A stretch of DNA of 33,399 bases. It comes from Lachnospiraceae bacterium (GTDB lineage Bacteria; Bacillota; Clostridia; Lachnospirales; Lachnospiraceae). Position 1 is the stretch's first letter; every line of letters begins with the position of its first letter. The stretch lies in the NCBI GenBank assembly GCA_028692055.1, contig JAQUYA010000025.1, positions 1 to 33,399 on the forward strand, read 5' to 3'. Below are positions 16,153-23,258 of the stretch, one piece after another. The translations under genes were made by a program, and so were the position numbers. The notes beneath the pieces are model-generated. The model saw only the letters and a program-made list of their open reading frames with translations, did no database searches and was not told where the DNA came from.

Positions 16153-17514
16153 TTAAATTCTTTTTATGACCCTTTCAAAAATCCGAAACAGGAAAAATAA
16201 GCTCATTGCCAAAGACATTAATTCTGCAATAGGAAAAGCCCACCATACCAAATGCAATCCACCAAATTTTGCCAGTAAATATGCCGCTGGTAGTAAAACA
16301 ACCAGCTGTCTTGCTATAGATACTAGCATACTGTATACACCATTTCCAAGCGCCTGGAAGGTAGAAGAACAGATGATACAGAATCCTGCAAAAATAAAAC
16401 TTACGCTAATAATGCGAAGTGCCGGTATTCCTATCGTGAGCATTTCGCCTGATGCACTAAAGAAGCCCAGTAAAATACCTGGCATTATTTGAAAAATGCA
16501 AATACCGGCTAGCATAAGCACCATTGCATACAACATGCTAAGCTTTATTGCTTTTACCAGGCGCTCCTTTTTCCTTGCCCCATAATTATACGCAACAATT
16601 GGTACTAATCCATTATTCATACCAAACAAGGGCATGAAAAAGAAACTTTGCAACTTATAATATACCCCCAGAACAGCGGTTGCCGTAGCGGTAAAATGAA
16701 TTAAAATGCGATTCATACCATAGATGGTTATAGAACCAATTGCCTGCATAATAATAGACGGAACCCCAACAGCATAAATATGTTGAATAATCTTTCTGTC
16801 TGGGCGAAATTTTTTCATACAGATTTGAATCTCATGATTTTTCTTTTTATTAATTATAATTGCCATAATTCCTGCTATGATTTGTCCTGTTACTGTAGCT
16901 AATGCAGCACCTGACACACCTAATTTGGGAAAACCAAGAAGTCCAAATATCATAATCGGATCTAATATAATATTTATAATAGCACCTGTTCCCTGCGTTA
17001 TCATGGTATAGATTGTCTTACCTGTTGATTGCAATAACCGTTCAAAAGTCATCTGCGTAAATAGCCCAAAAGAACAAGCCATGCATAGTGTTAAATAACT
17101 GTTTCCTGCTTGTAATATAGTCGGATTATCCGTCTGTGTATGGAAGAAAATATTGGTTCCAAAGATACCAATCAATAAAAACACTAAATAACTTAATATT
17201 GTAAGAAATACCGCATTATCAGCTGTTTTATTTGCCCTGTCATAATTTTTCTCACCAAGCGCCTTTGACAATACCGCATTTACACCTACACCGGTTCCCG
17301 CACCAACCGCAATCGCCAGCATCTGAATCGGAAACGCAAGGGATACTGCCGTTAATGCTTCTTCACTCACCATGGCTACAAAGATACTATCCACAATATT
17401 GTAAAGTGCCTGCACAAGCATTGATATCATCATAGGCAATGACATCGATATCAGCAACTTATCTACCGGCATAACTCCCATTTTATTTTCCTGCTGTTTA
17501 TTTTCCTGACTCAT
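16153..17514 (-). CDS. MATE-family multidrug/cation exporter
   Basis: A membrane exporter of 453 aa with about twelve hydrophobic segments in two homologous halves. The MATE pattern is clear: PVDKLLISMSLPMMISMLVQ with ALYNIVDSIFVA at the start, a PKLGVSGAALATVTGQ loop in the middle, and NNGLVPIVAYNYGARK in the second half. I start at the ATG at 17514 because it gives the family's usual length and N-terminus. An in-frame ATG at 17610 has a good GAGG 8 bases upstream and would add 32 mostly basic residues, so the start is not certain. Substrates are typically drugs or organic cations, exchanged for Na+ or H+; this one is unknown. Confidence 0.92.
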   Translation of the reverse strand: MSQENKQQENKMGVMPVDKLLISMSLPMMISMLVQALYNIVDSIFVAMVSEEALTAVSLAFPIQMLAIAVGAGTGVGVNAVLSKALGEKNYDRANKTADNAVFLTILSYLVFLLIGIFGTNIFFHTQTDNPTILQAGNSYLTLCMACSFGLFTQMTFERLLQSTGKTIYTMITQGTGAIINIILDPIMIFGLLGFPKLGVSGAALATVTGQIIAGIMAIIINKKKNHEIQICMKKFRPDRKIIQHIYAVGVPSIIMQAIGSITIYGMNRILIHFTATATAVLGVYYKLQSFFFMPLFGMNNGLVPIVAYNYGARKKERLVKAIKLSMLYAMVLMLAGICIFQIMPGILLGFFSASGEMLTIGIPALRIISVSFIFAGFCIICSSTFQALGNGVYSMLVSIARQLVVLLPAAYLLAKFGGLHLVWWAFPIAELMSLAMSLFFLFRIFERVIKRI

Positions 17515-17643
17515 CGTATGCATATCCTCTTTCTTCCTATTTATAATATGTAAACGCTGCTGTTCGCCTATTTTATTATTCCGTACCTTCCGGATCCAGT
17601 TCCTTTGCATAATTTTTTCCTCGTTTCCTTTCTGTTTATAGCG

Positions 17644-17672
17644 AAAAAAAAAGTACTGATTTTCAGTACTTT
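17644..17672 (-). terminator. Terminator of the tRNA operon
   Basis: Minus-strand stem AAAGTACTGA/TCAGTACTTT with a 3-base loop, continuing into TTTTTT. It lies just after the tRNA-Lys tail repeats. Confidence 0.88.
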
Positions 17673-17681
17673 CTTAAAAGC

Positions 17682-17862
17682 GAGACATCGGAGATTCAGA
17701 ACCCACGGGGTTCGACTCCTTCCACGTTTTCTCGATAGTGAGACATCGGGGATTCAGAACCCACGGGGTTCGACTCCTTCCACGTTTTCTCAATAGTGAG
17801 ACATCGGGGATTCAGAACCCACGGGGTTCGACTCCTTCCACGTTTTCTCAATAGTGAGACAT
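17682..17862 (-). repeat. 58-bp tandem repeats derived from the tRNA-Lys 3' end
   Basis: Three units with an exact 58-bp period (starting at 17682, 17740 and 17798), followed by the tRNA-Lys gene, whose own end starts the fourth repeat at 17856. Each unit carries the last part of the tRNA (GAATCCCCGATGTCTC, with one change in the outermost copy). A spacer with the hairpin GAACCC/GGGTTC and GAGAAAACGTGGAAGG is also present. The T-loop is altered (TTCTGAAT in place of TTCGAAT), so none can be a tRNA. The 340 bases between the MATE start and tRNA-Lys hold only these repeats and the terminator. Confidence 0.93.
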
Positions 17863-17927
17863 CGGGGATTCGAACCCCGGACAACTTGATTAAAAGTCAA
17901 GTGCTCTACCAACTGAGCTAATATCCC
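17855..17927 (-). tRNA. tRNA-Lys (anticodon UUU)
   Basis: Acceptor GGGATAT/ATGTCTC, anticodon loop CTTTTAA giving TTT, and a perfect T-arm CCGGGGTTCGAATCCCCG. It is the last tRNA of the operon and the source of the downstream tail repeats. Confidence 0.96.
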
Positions 17928-17954
17928 ATTCATTATATGTGTCTGCACACAAAA

Positions 17955-18026
17955 CAGGGCTAGCAAGATTCGAACTTGCGAATGCAGCAGTCAAAGTGCT
18001 GTGCCTTACCGCTTGGCGATAGCCCT
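17955..18026 (-). tRNA. tRNA-Gln (anticodon UUG)
   Basis: Acceptor AGGGCTA/TAGCCCT with discriminator G, and anticodon loop CTTTGAC giving TTG. The weak first pair (A-U) and G73 are normal for glutamine tRNAs. Confidence 0.95.
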
Positions 18027-18046
18027 AAAAAAACTCACAATATAAG

Positions 18047-18121
18047 GGTGGGTAAAGGGATTCGAACCCTTGACCTTCGGAACCACAATCCGACGCGATA
18101 ACCAACTACGCTATACCCACC
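18047..18121 (-). tRNA. tRNA-His (anticodon GUG)
   Basis: Acceptor GTGGGTA/TACCCAC, with the extra 5' G (18121) opposite C73, the histidine identity pair. Anticodon loop TTGTGGT gives GTG. Confidence 0.96.
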
Positions 18122-18192
18122 ATGGATATACGGTTTCTCTTTCTCTAAAATATCTATCAGATACCTGAGTCTGAGTAATCCAAGATAATAAA

Positions 18193-18266
<74 letters not shown>

Positions 18267-18269
18267 ATA

Positions 18270-18340
18270 AGCGGGTGATGGGAATCGAACCCACGTATCT
18301 AGCTTGGAAGGCTAGTGTTCTACCATTGAACTACACCCGC
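18270..18340 (-). tRNA. tRNA-Gly (anticodon UCC)
   Basis: Acceptor GCGGGTG/CACCCGC and anticodon arm CTAGC-CTTCCAA-GCTAG giving TCC. It lies only 3 bases from tRNA-Arg. Confidence 0.96.
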
Positions 18341-18388
18341 ATTTTGGCTCTGATAAAATCAGAACTTTCAAATTTTGAGGTTAAAAAA

Positions 18389-18463
18389 TCGGGGTGACAG
18401 GATTCGAACCTGCGACCTCCTGGTCCCAAACCAGGCGCTCTAGCCAAGCTGAGCCACACCCCG
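18389..18463 (-). tRNA. tRNA-Pro (anticodon UGG)
   Basis: Acceptor CGGGGTG/CACCCCG and anticodon arm CCTGG-TTTGGGA-CCAGG giving TGG. It is first in the transcript. Confidence 0.96.
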
Positions 18464-18527
18464 TTATAACATGTTAACATACAAAGCAGTTTTTATGACT
18501 GTTTGTCTGTGTCACAACGCAAGACAT

Positions 18528-18556
18528 ATTATATAATACGGTTTGAACAATGTCAA
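18528..18556 (-). promoter_or_regulatory. Promoter of the six-tRNA operon
   Basis: Minus-strand TTGACA (18551-18556), 17-base spacer and TATAAT (18528-18533), both perfect. The A-rich stretch just upstream of the -35 box looks like an UP element, as in strong stable-RNA promoters. Confidence 0.9.
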
Positions 18557-18634
18557 CACGTTTTTCTAACTTTTTTTTCAACTTTTTTCTTGCTTCTTTT
18601 TAAAGTCCCATTTTATGAGCTTTCATGCATAAAA

Positions 18635-19114
18635 CTACACATATTTTATTTCAAAATGTGCATCTTTAAACGCATCTAACTCCATCACAACATAAGATGG
18701 TTGTTTGCCATCCTGCCGCGGATAAGTAAGGCTGCCCGGATTAATTGCAATCACATCTTCTTCTATATCAATGACCGGTCTGTGTGTATGACCATACACC
18801 ACAATGTTGATTCCACGGCTTCTGGCTTCCTCTTTTATCGTCTCGTTCCCCATGGATACATAATAATTATGTCCATGTGTCAGCCAGACTTTATATGAGC
18901 CGATTGTAAATTCCTTTTCCCGATCCAAATCAGAGAAAAAATCGTTATTGCCTAATACAATCTGTACCGGACAGCCTGCTGCCTCCTGGATTAAATACTC
19001 ACTGCCTTCCGCATCACCACAATGAATTACCATATCAACTGGCTTTTCACGCTCTATAACCTTTAAGTAATTTTCATTTTTTCTATGTGTATCACTTACA
19101 ATTAATATTTTCAT
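18635..19114 (-). CDS. yfcE: YfcE/MJ0936-type metallophosphodiesterase
   Basis: A cytosolic phosphoesterase of 159 aa with the complete calcineurin-like metal set: DTH (residues 8-10), CGDAEG, GNND, THGH and GHTH. This is the small YfcE/MJ0936 class, which acts on phosphodiesters in vitro and whose natural substrate is not settled. I start at the ATG at 19114 (GGGAG, 10 bases upstream); a GTG six bases earlier is possible. The start lies inside the end of rdgB (overlap 23 bases), so the two are coupled. It is the last gene of a four-gene operon starting at 21954. Assignment to the family is secure. Confidence 0.93.
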   Translation of the reverse strand: MKILIVSDTHRKNENYLKVIEREKPVDMVIHCGDAEGSEYLIQEAAGCPVQIVLGNNDFFSDLDREKEFTIGSYKVWLTHGHNYYVSMGNETIKEEARSRGINIVVYGHTHRPVIDIEEDVIAINPGSLTYPRQDGKQPSYVVMELDAFKDAHFEIKYV

Positions 19115-19718
19115 GCTCACATAACTCCCGTTTCATCATTTGCAACGCCTTACCTCTATGGCTTACCTGATTCTTTTGTTCCGGCGTCAGTTCTGCAGTT
19201 GTACAATGAAATTTATTTACATAGAAAATAGGGTCATATCCAAATCCATTCTCACCCTGCTCTGTATAGCCGATTCTTCCTTCCATCGCGCCTCTGGTTG
19301 TCTTTATATCACCATTCGGAAATACAGCTGCAATTGCACATACAAAACGCGCTGTTCGCCGTTCATCCGGTACCCCCTCTAATCTTCCGATTAGATTTGC
19401 ATTCTTTATGTGGTAGGAAGTGTCCTCGCCCATATAGCGTGCAGAATAAATACCTGGTTCCATATTCAAATAGTCAATTTCCAGACCGGAATCATCCGCC
19501 AGTACAATCGTATCACAAATCGTATCTCTTGATTTTGCCTCGGCAATTGCTTTTGCTTTTATGATTGCATTTTCTTCAAAAGTGCTTCCATTTTCATCAA
19601 TCTCCACATCGATTCCTGCTTCTTTCAGGGATTGTACTTCGATATCCAAATCTCCTAAAATCATGCGAATCTCTTTCATCTTTCCTTCGTTTCCGGTTGC
19701 AAATATAATTCTTTTCAT
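19092..19718 (-). CDS. rdgB: RdgB/HAM1 non-canonical purine NTP pyrophosphatase
   Basis: Hydrolyses dITP, XTP and similar aberrant nucleotides to the monophosphate plus PPi, protecting DNA and RNA. The N-terminal IIFATGNEGKMKEI is the substrate loop. STFEENAIIKAKA, LADDSGLEIDYLN and GENGFGYDPIFYV are the conserved catalytic and base-recognition blocks, and SHRGKAL closes the family pattern. Its 208 aa are typical. The ATG at 19718 has GAGG 5 bases upstream; a GTG at 19724 is less likely. It lies 25 bases after the amidase-like gene and overlaps yfcE. Confidence 0.96.
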   Translation of the reverse strand: MKRIIFATGNEGKMKEIRMILGDLDIEVQSLKEAGIDVEIDENGSTFEENAIIKAKAIAEAKSRDTICDTIVLADDSGLEIDYLNMEPGIYSARYMGEDTSYHIKNANLIGRLEGVPDERRTARFVCAIAAVFPNGDIKTTRGAMEGRIGYTEQGENGFGYDPIFYVNKFHCTTAELTPEQKNQVSHRGKALQMMKRELCEHENINCK

Positions 19719-19743
19719 AAACACCTCTTCCGCCCTGTTAGCC

Positions 19744-20781
19744 CTATGATTCTTCTTTTCCTAATTTTGCATACGCTTCCATAATACCATCGTACAAACC
19801 GTCTGCCACCTTTTCTATATAGCTGTCATCCTCCAGAAGCTCTTTTTCCTTTTTATTTGACACATAACCTACCTGCACAATTGTAACCGGTCTTGACACC
19901 TTATTTACGAGGATTTCACTATCTTCTGCAGGAATCAATCCTCTCGCTGCGGCACCCGTTTCTCTGCATACCTCTTTTTCCATGATATCTGCCAAATCTA
20001 TACTGCTTAAGAGTGGAATAAAGAAGGTCGGATTATAGATGGTTTGAATCCCCTGCATCATGGAATCCTCCGTGTCTTCATTTACCTGAACACTGATGAG
20101 CATATCTGCTTTAAGCAAATTTGCCAGCGCCACTCTTTTCTCCTGGGAAGGATTACTTTCGTCTAATCGCGTATAATATGCGCGAATATCTGTTGCATCT
20201 AATTTTTCCTTTAATCTTTTTACGATTGTAAGCGGTATCTCTCCATATGTATTCCCTGCATCAATTACAACTATTTTATCATATTCTTCTCTTGGAATTC
20301 TAAACTCAATAAACAACATATTGTTTTTGCAGAATACATTATATTCATATAATCCATTTAACTGTAATTGTAATTTTGTATTTCCCCTATGGTAGCTCCA
20401 CAATACCTTACCAATACAACCACTATTGTCAGTAATGCGGTTGTCATTATAAAAGCCTTCTTCCTGTCCAGTAATTGTAATACACAATTGCTGCTCTACA
20501 TAATTTGCTTCCAGTACCAACTGTTCTTCTGTAATATTCTCAGATAAAGGAATACACAAATAAGCCTGTCCATTGTCCTCTTTGACAATTGCAAGCTCTT
20601 TTGTATTCACCGGGGATTCGATGGTTTCCGCTTCATTTACTTTATGTTCTGGCGATATCTCTCCTGCAGCTACAGAAGCCTCCACCGTCGTATGAAATGC
20701 AACATATAGCATAATACACATCGCTGCAATCGAAAACATGATGCTGCCGATTGCTGTATGTTTCATTAATTTATCATACAT
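19744..20781 (-). CDS. Degenerate amidase_3 (N-acetylmuramoyl-L-alanine amidase-like) protein, probably inactive
   Basis: A membrane-anchored or exported protein of 345 aa. It has one N-terminal hydrophobic segment (residues about 8-30), a beta-rich AMIN-like region and a C-terminal amidase_3 fold. The fold is recognisable from IVVIDAGN, TIVKRLKEKL, KRVALANLLKADMLISVQVN, RPVTIVQVGYVSN and the closing helix. The catalytic residues, however, are changed: DPGHGG has become DAGNTYG (His to N177), SIHxN has become SVQVN (His to Q232), and VELGFxSN has become VQVGYVSN (Glu to Q303). Zinc binding and hydrolysis should be lost. The ATG at 20781 has AGGATACGG upstream. It sits in an intact operon, so it is not simply decaying. 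A role in binding or regulating peptidoglycan enzymes is inference. Confidence 0.82.
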   Translation of the reverse strand: MYDKLMKHTAIGSIMFSIAAMCIMLYVAFHTTVEASVAAGEISPEHKVNEAETIESPVNTKELAIVKEDNGQAYLCIPLSENITEEQLVLEANYVEQQLCITITGQEEGFYNDNRITDNSGCIGKVLWSYHRGNTKLQLQLNGLYEYNVFCKNNMLFIEFRIPREEYDKIVVIDAGNTYGEIPLTIVKRLKEKLDATDIRAYYTRLDESNPSQEKRVALANLLKADMLISVQVNEDTEDSMMQGIQTIYNPTFFIPLLSSIDLADIMEKEVCRETGAAARGLIPAEDSEILVNKVSRPVTIVQVGYVSNKKEKELLEDDSYIEKVADGLYDGIMEAYAKLGKEES

Positions 20782-20808
20782 ATATCCGTATCCTGTTTCT
20801 CAATTTTC

Positions 20809-21954
20809 CTATGCTCTTCTTGGTGGTTTTGGTCCCAAAAACTGATAAAAATAAGTTTTCATCATACCATTATATATCTTACGGTTCTTCGTTGCTTTTA
20901 ATCCAATATCCATTTCTGCCTGTTCGTACGCAGTAATCAGATACATAGACCATGCATCCAGTGCACGGTAACGTTCTCCAATCATTCGATATAATGGAGG
21001 GAGATTCTCCTTTTCCTCCAGACGTTCCCCATAAGGCGGATTGGTAATGATAAATCCGTACTTCTTCGGGTGACTCAGCTTCTCCAGCGGACGCTGTTGA
21101 AAATGAATTAATTTTTCCACTCCTGCCAGCTTTGCATTTTCTCTTGCTATCGCTACCATATCCGGGTCAATATCATAGCCTTGAATATCAGTTTCTATAT
21201 TCATATCCACCATATCGTTGGCTTCGTCCATACAGTCATACCAAATCTTCTTACCGACTATCTCTGACCAGTTTTCAGCGGTAAAGGAACGATTCATTCC
21301 TGGCGCAATATTTGCCGCCATAAGAGCCGCTTCAATTGGAAAAGTACCGCTTCCGCAGAAGGGATCTACCAAAATACGTTCCTTGTTCCAAGGTGTCAGC
21401 ATAATCAGGGAAGCTGCCAAATTTTCTGCAATTGGTGCTTTTGCCGTTAATTTACGATAGCCTCTTTTATGTAAAGATTCTCCTGTTGTATCCAGACAAA
21501 CAGTCACTTCATCTTTCATTAAAAATACCCGAATCGGAAATGATTCTCCTTCTTCCTCAAACCAGGTCACCTTATATATTTGTTTTAATTTTTCAACCAT
21601 TGCCTTTTTCATAATGGATTGAATATCCGACGGACTGAATAATTTACTTTTAACACTCGCAGCCTTTGCTACCCAGAATTTACCATCTTTCGGAATATAA
21701 GTTTCCCAGGGAAGCTCCTTGGTTCCCTCAAAAAGCTCCTCAAAGGTCGTCGCCTTAAAGGACCCCACCTTAATCAGAATACGTTCCGCAGACCGTAGAA
21801 ATACATTTGCTCTGCACACCGCTTCCTCATCTCCATAAAAAGTAATCCTGCCATCTTCCACTGCAAGAATATCATACCCTAAATCTATAATTTCTTTTTT
21901 TAATACTGCTTCCAAGCCAAAATGACATGGTGCTACAATCTCATATTTTCTCAT
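20809..21954 (-). CDS. THUMP-domain class I rRNA methyltransferase (RlmL/YpsC-like)
   Basis: An RNA guanine-N2-type methyltransferase of 381 aa. The N-terminal THUMP region (residues about 1-155) begins MRKYEIVAPCHFGLEAVLKKE. The Rossmann methyltransferase domain follows, with the SAM block VDPFCGSGTFPIEAALMA, the acidic strand IQGYDIDPDM and the catalytic FIITNPPYGERL motif. The equivalent part of E. coli RlmL makes m2G in 23S rRNA. The ATG at 21954 is the family's N-terminus, yet no ribosome site is properly spaced before it. The predicted promoter places the transcript start at or next to this ATG. It heads the operon with the amidase-like gene, rdgB and yfcE. Confidence 0.93.
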   Translation of the reverse strand: MRKYEIVAPCHFGLEAVLKKEIIDLGYDILAVEDGRITFYGDEEAVCRANVFLRSAERILIKVGSFKATTFEELFEGTKELPWETYIPKDGKFWVAKAASVKSKLFSPSDIQSIMKKAMVEKLKQIYKVTWFEEEGESFPIRVFLMKDEVTVCLDTTGESLHKRGYRKLTAKAPIAENLAASLIMLTPWNKERILVDPFCGSGTFPIEAALMAANIAPGMNRSFTAENWSEIVGKKIWYDCMDEANDMVDMNIETDIQGYDIDPDMVAIARENAKLAGVEKLIHFQQRPLEKLSHPKKYGFIITNPPYGERLEEKENLPPLYRMIGERYRALDAWSMYLITAYEQAEMDIGLKATKNRKIYNGMMKTYFYQFLGPKPPRRA

Positions 21955-21960
21955 AATTCT

Positions 21961-21989
21961 ATATTATATGCCCCTTCGTTTACTGTCAA
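21961..21989 (-). promoter_or_regulatory. Promoter giving a probably leaderless mRNA
   Basis: Minus-strand TTGACA (21984-21989) and TAATAT (21961-21966), 17 bases apart. An overlapping TATAAT would have a 15-base spacer. Only 6 bases separate the -10 box from the methyltransferase ATG, so transcription should begin at about the start codon. AAGGGG is 16 bases before the ATG, and with the start of transcription predicted here it would not even be in the mRNA. Confidence 0.65.
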
Positions 21990-22043
21990 TCTATTTCGTG
22001 CCCAGCCAACGTAAAATAGCGTGAAAAAAAATTTCCTATTATT

Positions 22044-22072
22044 AAAAAAGGTGGCAGAGATTCTCTGCCGCC
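22044..22072 (-). terminator. Terminator of the Asn-rich small gene
   Basis: The minus-strand stem GGCGGCAGAGA/TCTCTGCCACC has a one-base centre and is followed by TTTTTT. It lies 28 bases after the stop codon. Confidence 0.85.
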
Positions 22073-22099
22073 TTATCGTACCTTTTATTGCCCCTTACT

Positions 22100-22267
22100 C
22101 TAGTATTCGCTGTTCTTTTGACTATTTTTATTACTTTCGTTGCTCTCGTTTTTGTTATTATTGTTATTTGAGCAATTATTCATTTTGTTCTTGTCCTGAT
22201 TCTTCTGGCTGTTTTTGTTACTGTTGTTGCTGTTTTGTTCTAATGAATTATAATCGTTTTTAGACAT
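22100..22267 (-). CDS. Asparagine-rich 55-aa protein of unknown function
   Basis: I recognise no family with certainty. The 55-residue chain begins MSKNDYNSLEQNSNN and contains 21 asparagines (38%), with Ser, Lys, Gln and Glu making up most of the rest. It has a single Cys (C32) and no hydrophobic core. The heptad NKNSQKN occurs twice (residues 17-23 and 46-52). AGGAGGTG is 5-6 bases before the ATG, and a strong terminator follows, so this is a real gene. An opposite-strand reading rich in Cys and Tyr has no such signals. The composition suggests a disordered protein, possibly a small spore or coat-type protein, but nothing in the sequence proves this. The leader has an inverted repeat reaching into the ribosome site. 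Confidence 0.72.
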   Translation of the reverse strand: MSKNDYNSLEQNSNNSNKNSQKNQDKNKMNNCSNNNNNKNESNESNKNSQKNSEY

Positions 22268-22278
22268 TATGCACACCT

Positions 22279-22320
22279 CCTAAAATTTTTAGTTACAAAA
22301 CTATTATTTCAAATTTTAGG
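22279..22320 (-). promoter_or_regulatory. Leader hairpin overlapping the ribosome site of the Asn-rich gene
   Basis: CCTAAAATTT (5' arm of the RNA) pairs with AAATTTTAGG over a 22-base loop. The last three bases of the 3' arm are the first AGG of the AGGAGG Shine-Dalgarno. Folding could hide part of the site; the A/T-rich stem would melt easily. Confidence 0.5.
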
Positions 22321-22473
22321 TATAATATACAAACAAGCGTTGGTACTTTAGTACTAATTTTGTATGTTTTGTCAATTGTCTTTTGTCAGTATATCAGATA
22401 TAATTAGGTTCGTAAAGAGGATTGTATCCATTCTTTTTACATCCCTTATTTATAAGTTATTATACTCCCCTCG

Positions 22474-22502
22474 AAAAGCGGTCATTTTGAATGACCGCTT
22501 TT
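22474..22502. terminator. Terminator downstream of the HAAS-domain gene
   Basis: A perfect 13-bp stem AAAAGCGGTCATT/AATGACCGCTTTT with a 3-base loop. It has A and T runs on both sides and can work in either direction. The 270 bases between this gene and the Asn-rich gene hold nothing else clear. Confidence 0.85.
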
Positions 22503-22536
22503 CCTTATACATATTTCTGACCTGTCTTCCTTATTT

Positions 22537-22992
22537 TCACTCCATCATTCTTCTAATAATTCGTATCACCACGAAGATTAATATTATCGGCAGTAAATAT
22601 GGCAGCAGTGCAAATAAAGTCGTAGTTACCAGCGTAAATAGCATGAATAACAGAATGACCGTCAGCACACCCACCAGCCATAGTGGAAGACCAAATACAT
22701 GCACCCCACTGTTTCCTCTGGCAGACTGTCTGCTCTCTGCATTATTTTCATAGGTAGAATTTTCACTATATTCCTCTGTTTCAGAACCTGCCGTTTTATT
22801 CGTTTCAATAATTGTTTTTGCAATCAACCTCGGATTTCCCAGTTCTGACAGCACTTGTTCCTCTGTCTTTCCCTTACGCATCTCCATATCAATATAGTCT
22901 TCATAATAACGTACATTATCTTCTATCACGATATGATTTACCACCCCGGACAAAGCAATTCGTAACTGCTTTATAAACTCAATTCTATCCAT
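22537..22992 (-). CDS. HAAS/DUF1700-domain membrane protein
   Basis: A membrane protein of 151 aa. The N-terminal 65 residues are the HAAS helical domain (IEFIKQLRIALSGV, DNVRYYEDYIDMEM and the GxTEEQVLSELGNPRLIA block). They are followed by a polar, Ser/Glu/Asn-rich linker and two close hydrophobic helices (residues about 102-145) with a basic C-terminus. HAAS proteins are often encoded beside PadR regulators and act in envelope signalling (family knowledge); no PadR gene is seen here. The ATG at 22992 has AGGAG upstream. It stands alone with its own terminator. Confidence 0.85.
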   Translation of the reverse strand: MDRIEFIKQLRIALSGVVNHIVIEDNVRYYEDYIDMEMRKGKTEEQVLSELGNPRLIAKTIIETNKTAGSETEEYSENSTYENNAESRQSARGNSGVHVFGLPLWLVGVLTVILLFMLFTLVTTTLFALLPYLLPIILIFVVIRIIRRMME

Positions 22993-23192
22993 AAATTTAA
23001 CTCCTATATTTTAATTTATATAACAGTCCACTTTCCCTATCTCTCGTTACTCTTGTCTGTATATTCCTTCTTAGAAAAGCATCTCTTTACTATAGTACTT
23101 CATACACCGTTATTTTCCAATAGTTTACACATTAATTTTAGGATTCTTTCACAATTTCTTTACACTTTTAATAAAAAGCAGAGTGAAAACAG

Positions 23193-23222
23193 AAAGAAAG
23201 GACACAGAACCTGTCTGCATCC
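23193..23222 (-). terminator. Terminator of the sugar ABC operon
   Basis: The minus-strand stem GGATGCAGA/TCTGTGTCC, with two wobble pairs and loop CAGGT, is followed by TTTCTTT. It lies 37 bases beyond the last permease stop. The 266 bases from here to the HAAS gene hold nothing else that I can support. Confidence 0.65.
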
Positions 23223-23258
23223 CTTCTATTACTATATATTACCTTTTCTTTTATTTAC

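Noticed and set aside
17682..17862. Regular repeats that might be a CRISPR array
   Set aside because: The 58-bp units are directly adjacent with no unique spacers, and they match the tRNA-Lys end.
17696..17884. 62-codon open frame across the tandem repeats
   Set aside because: It repeats with the 58-bp unit, has no ribosome site, and runs into tRNA-Lys. It is a by-product of the repeats.
18613..18636. Terminator after the phosphodiesterase gene
   Set aside because: The stem TTTTATG/CATAAAA is weak and no U-tract follows.
22021..22263. 80-codon Cys/Tyr-rich frame on the plus strand
   Set aside because: It lies opposite the Asn-rich gene. Only the minus strand has a Shine-Dalgarno, and the terminator fits that direction.
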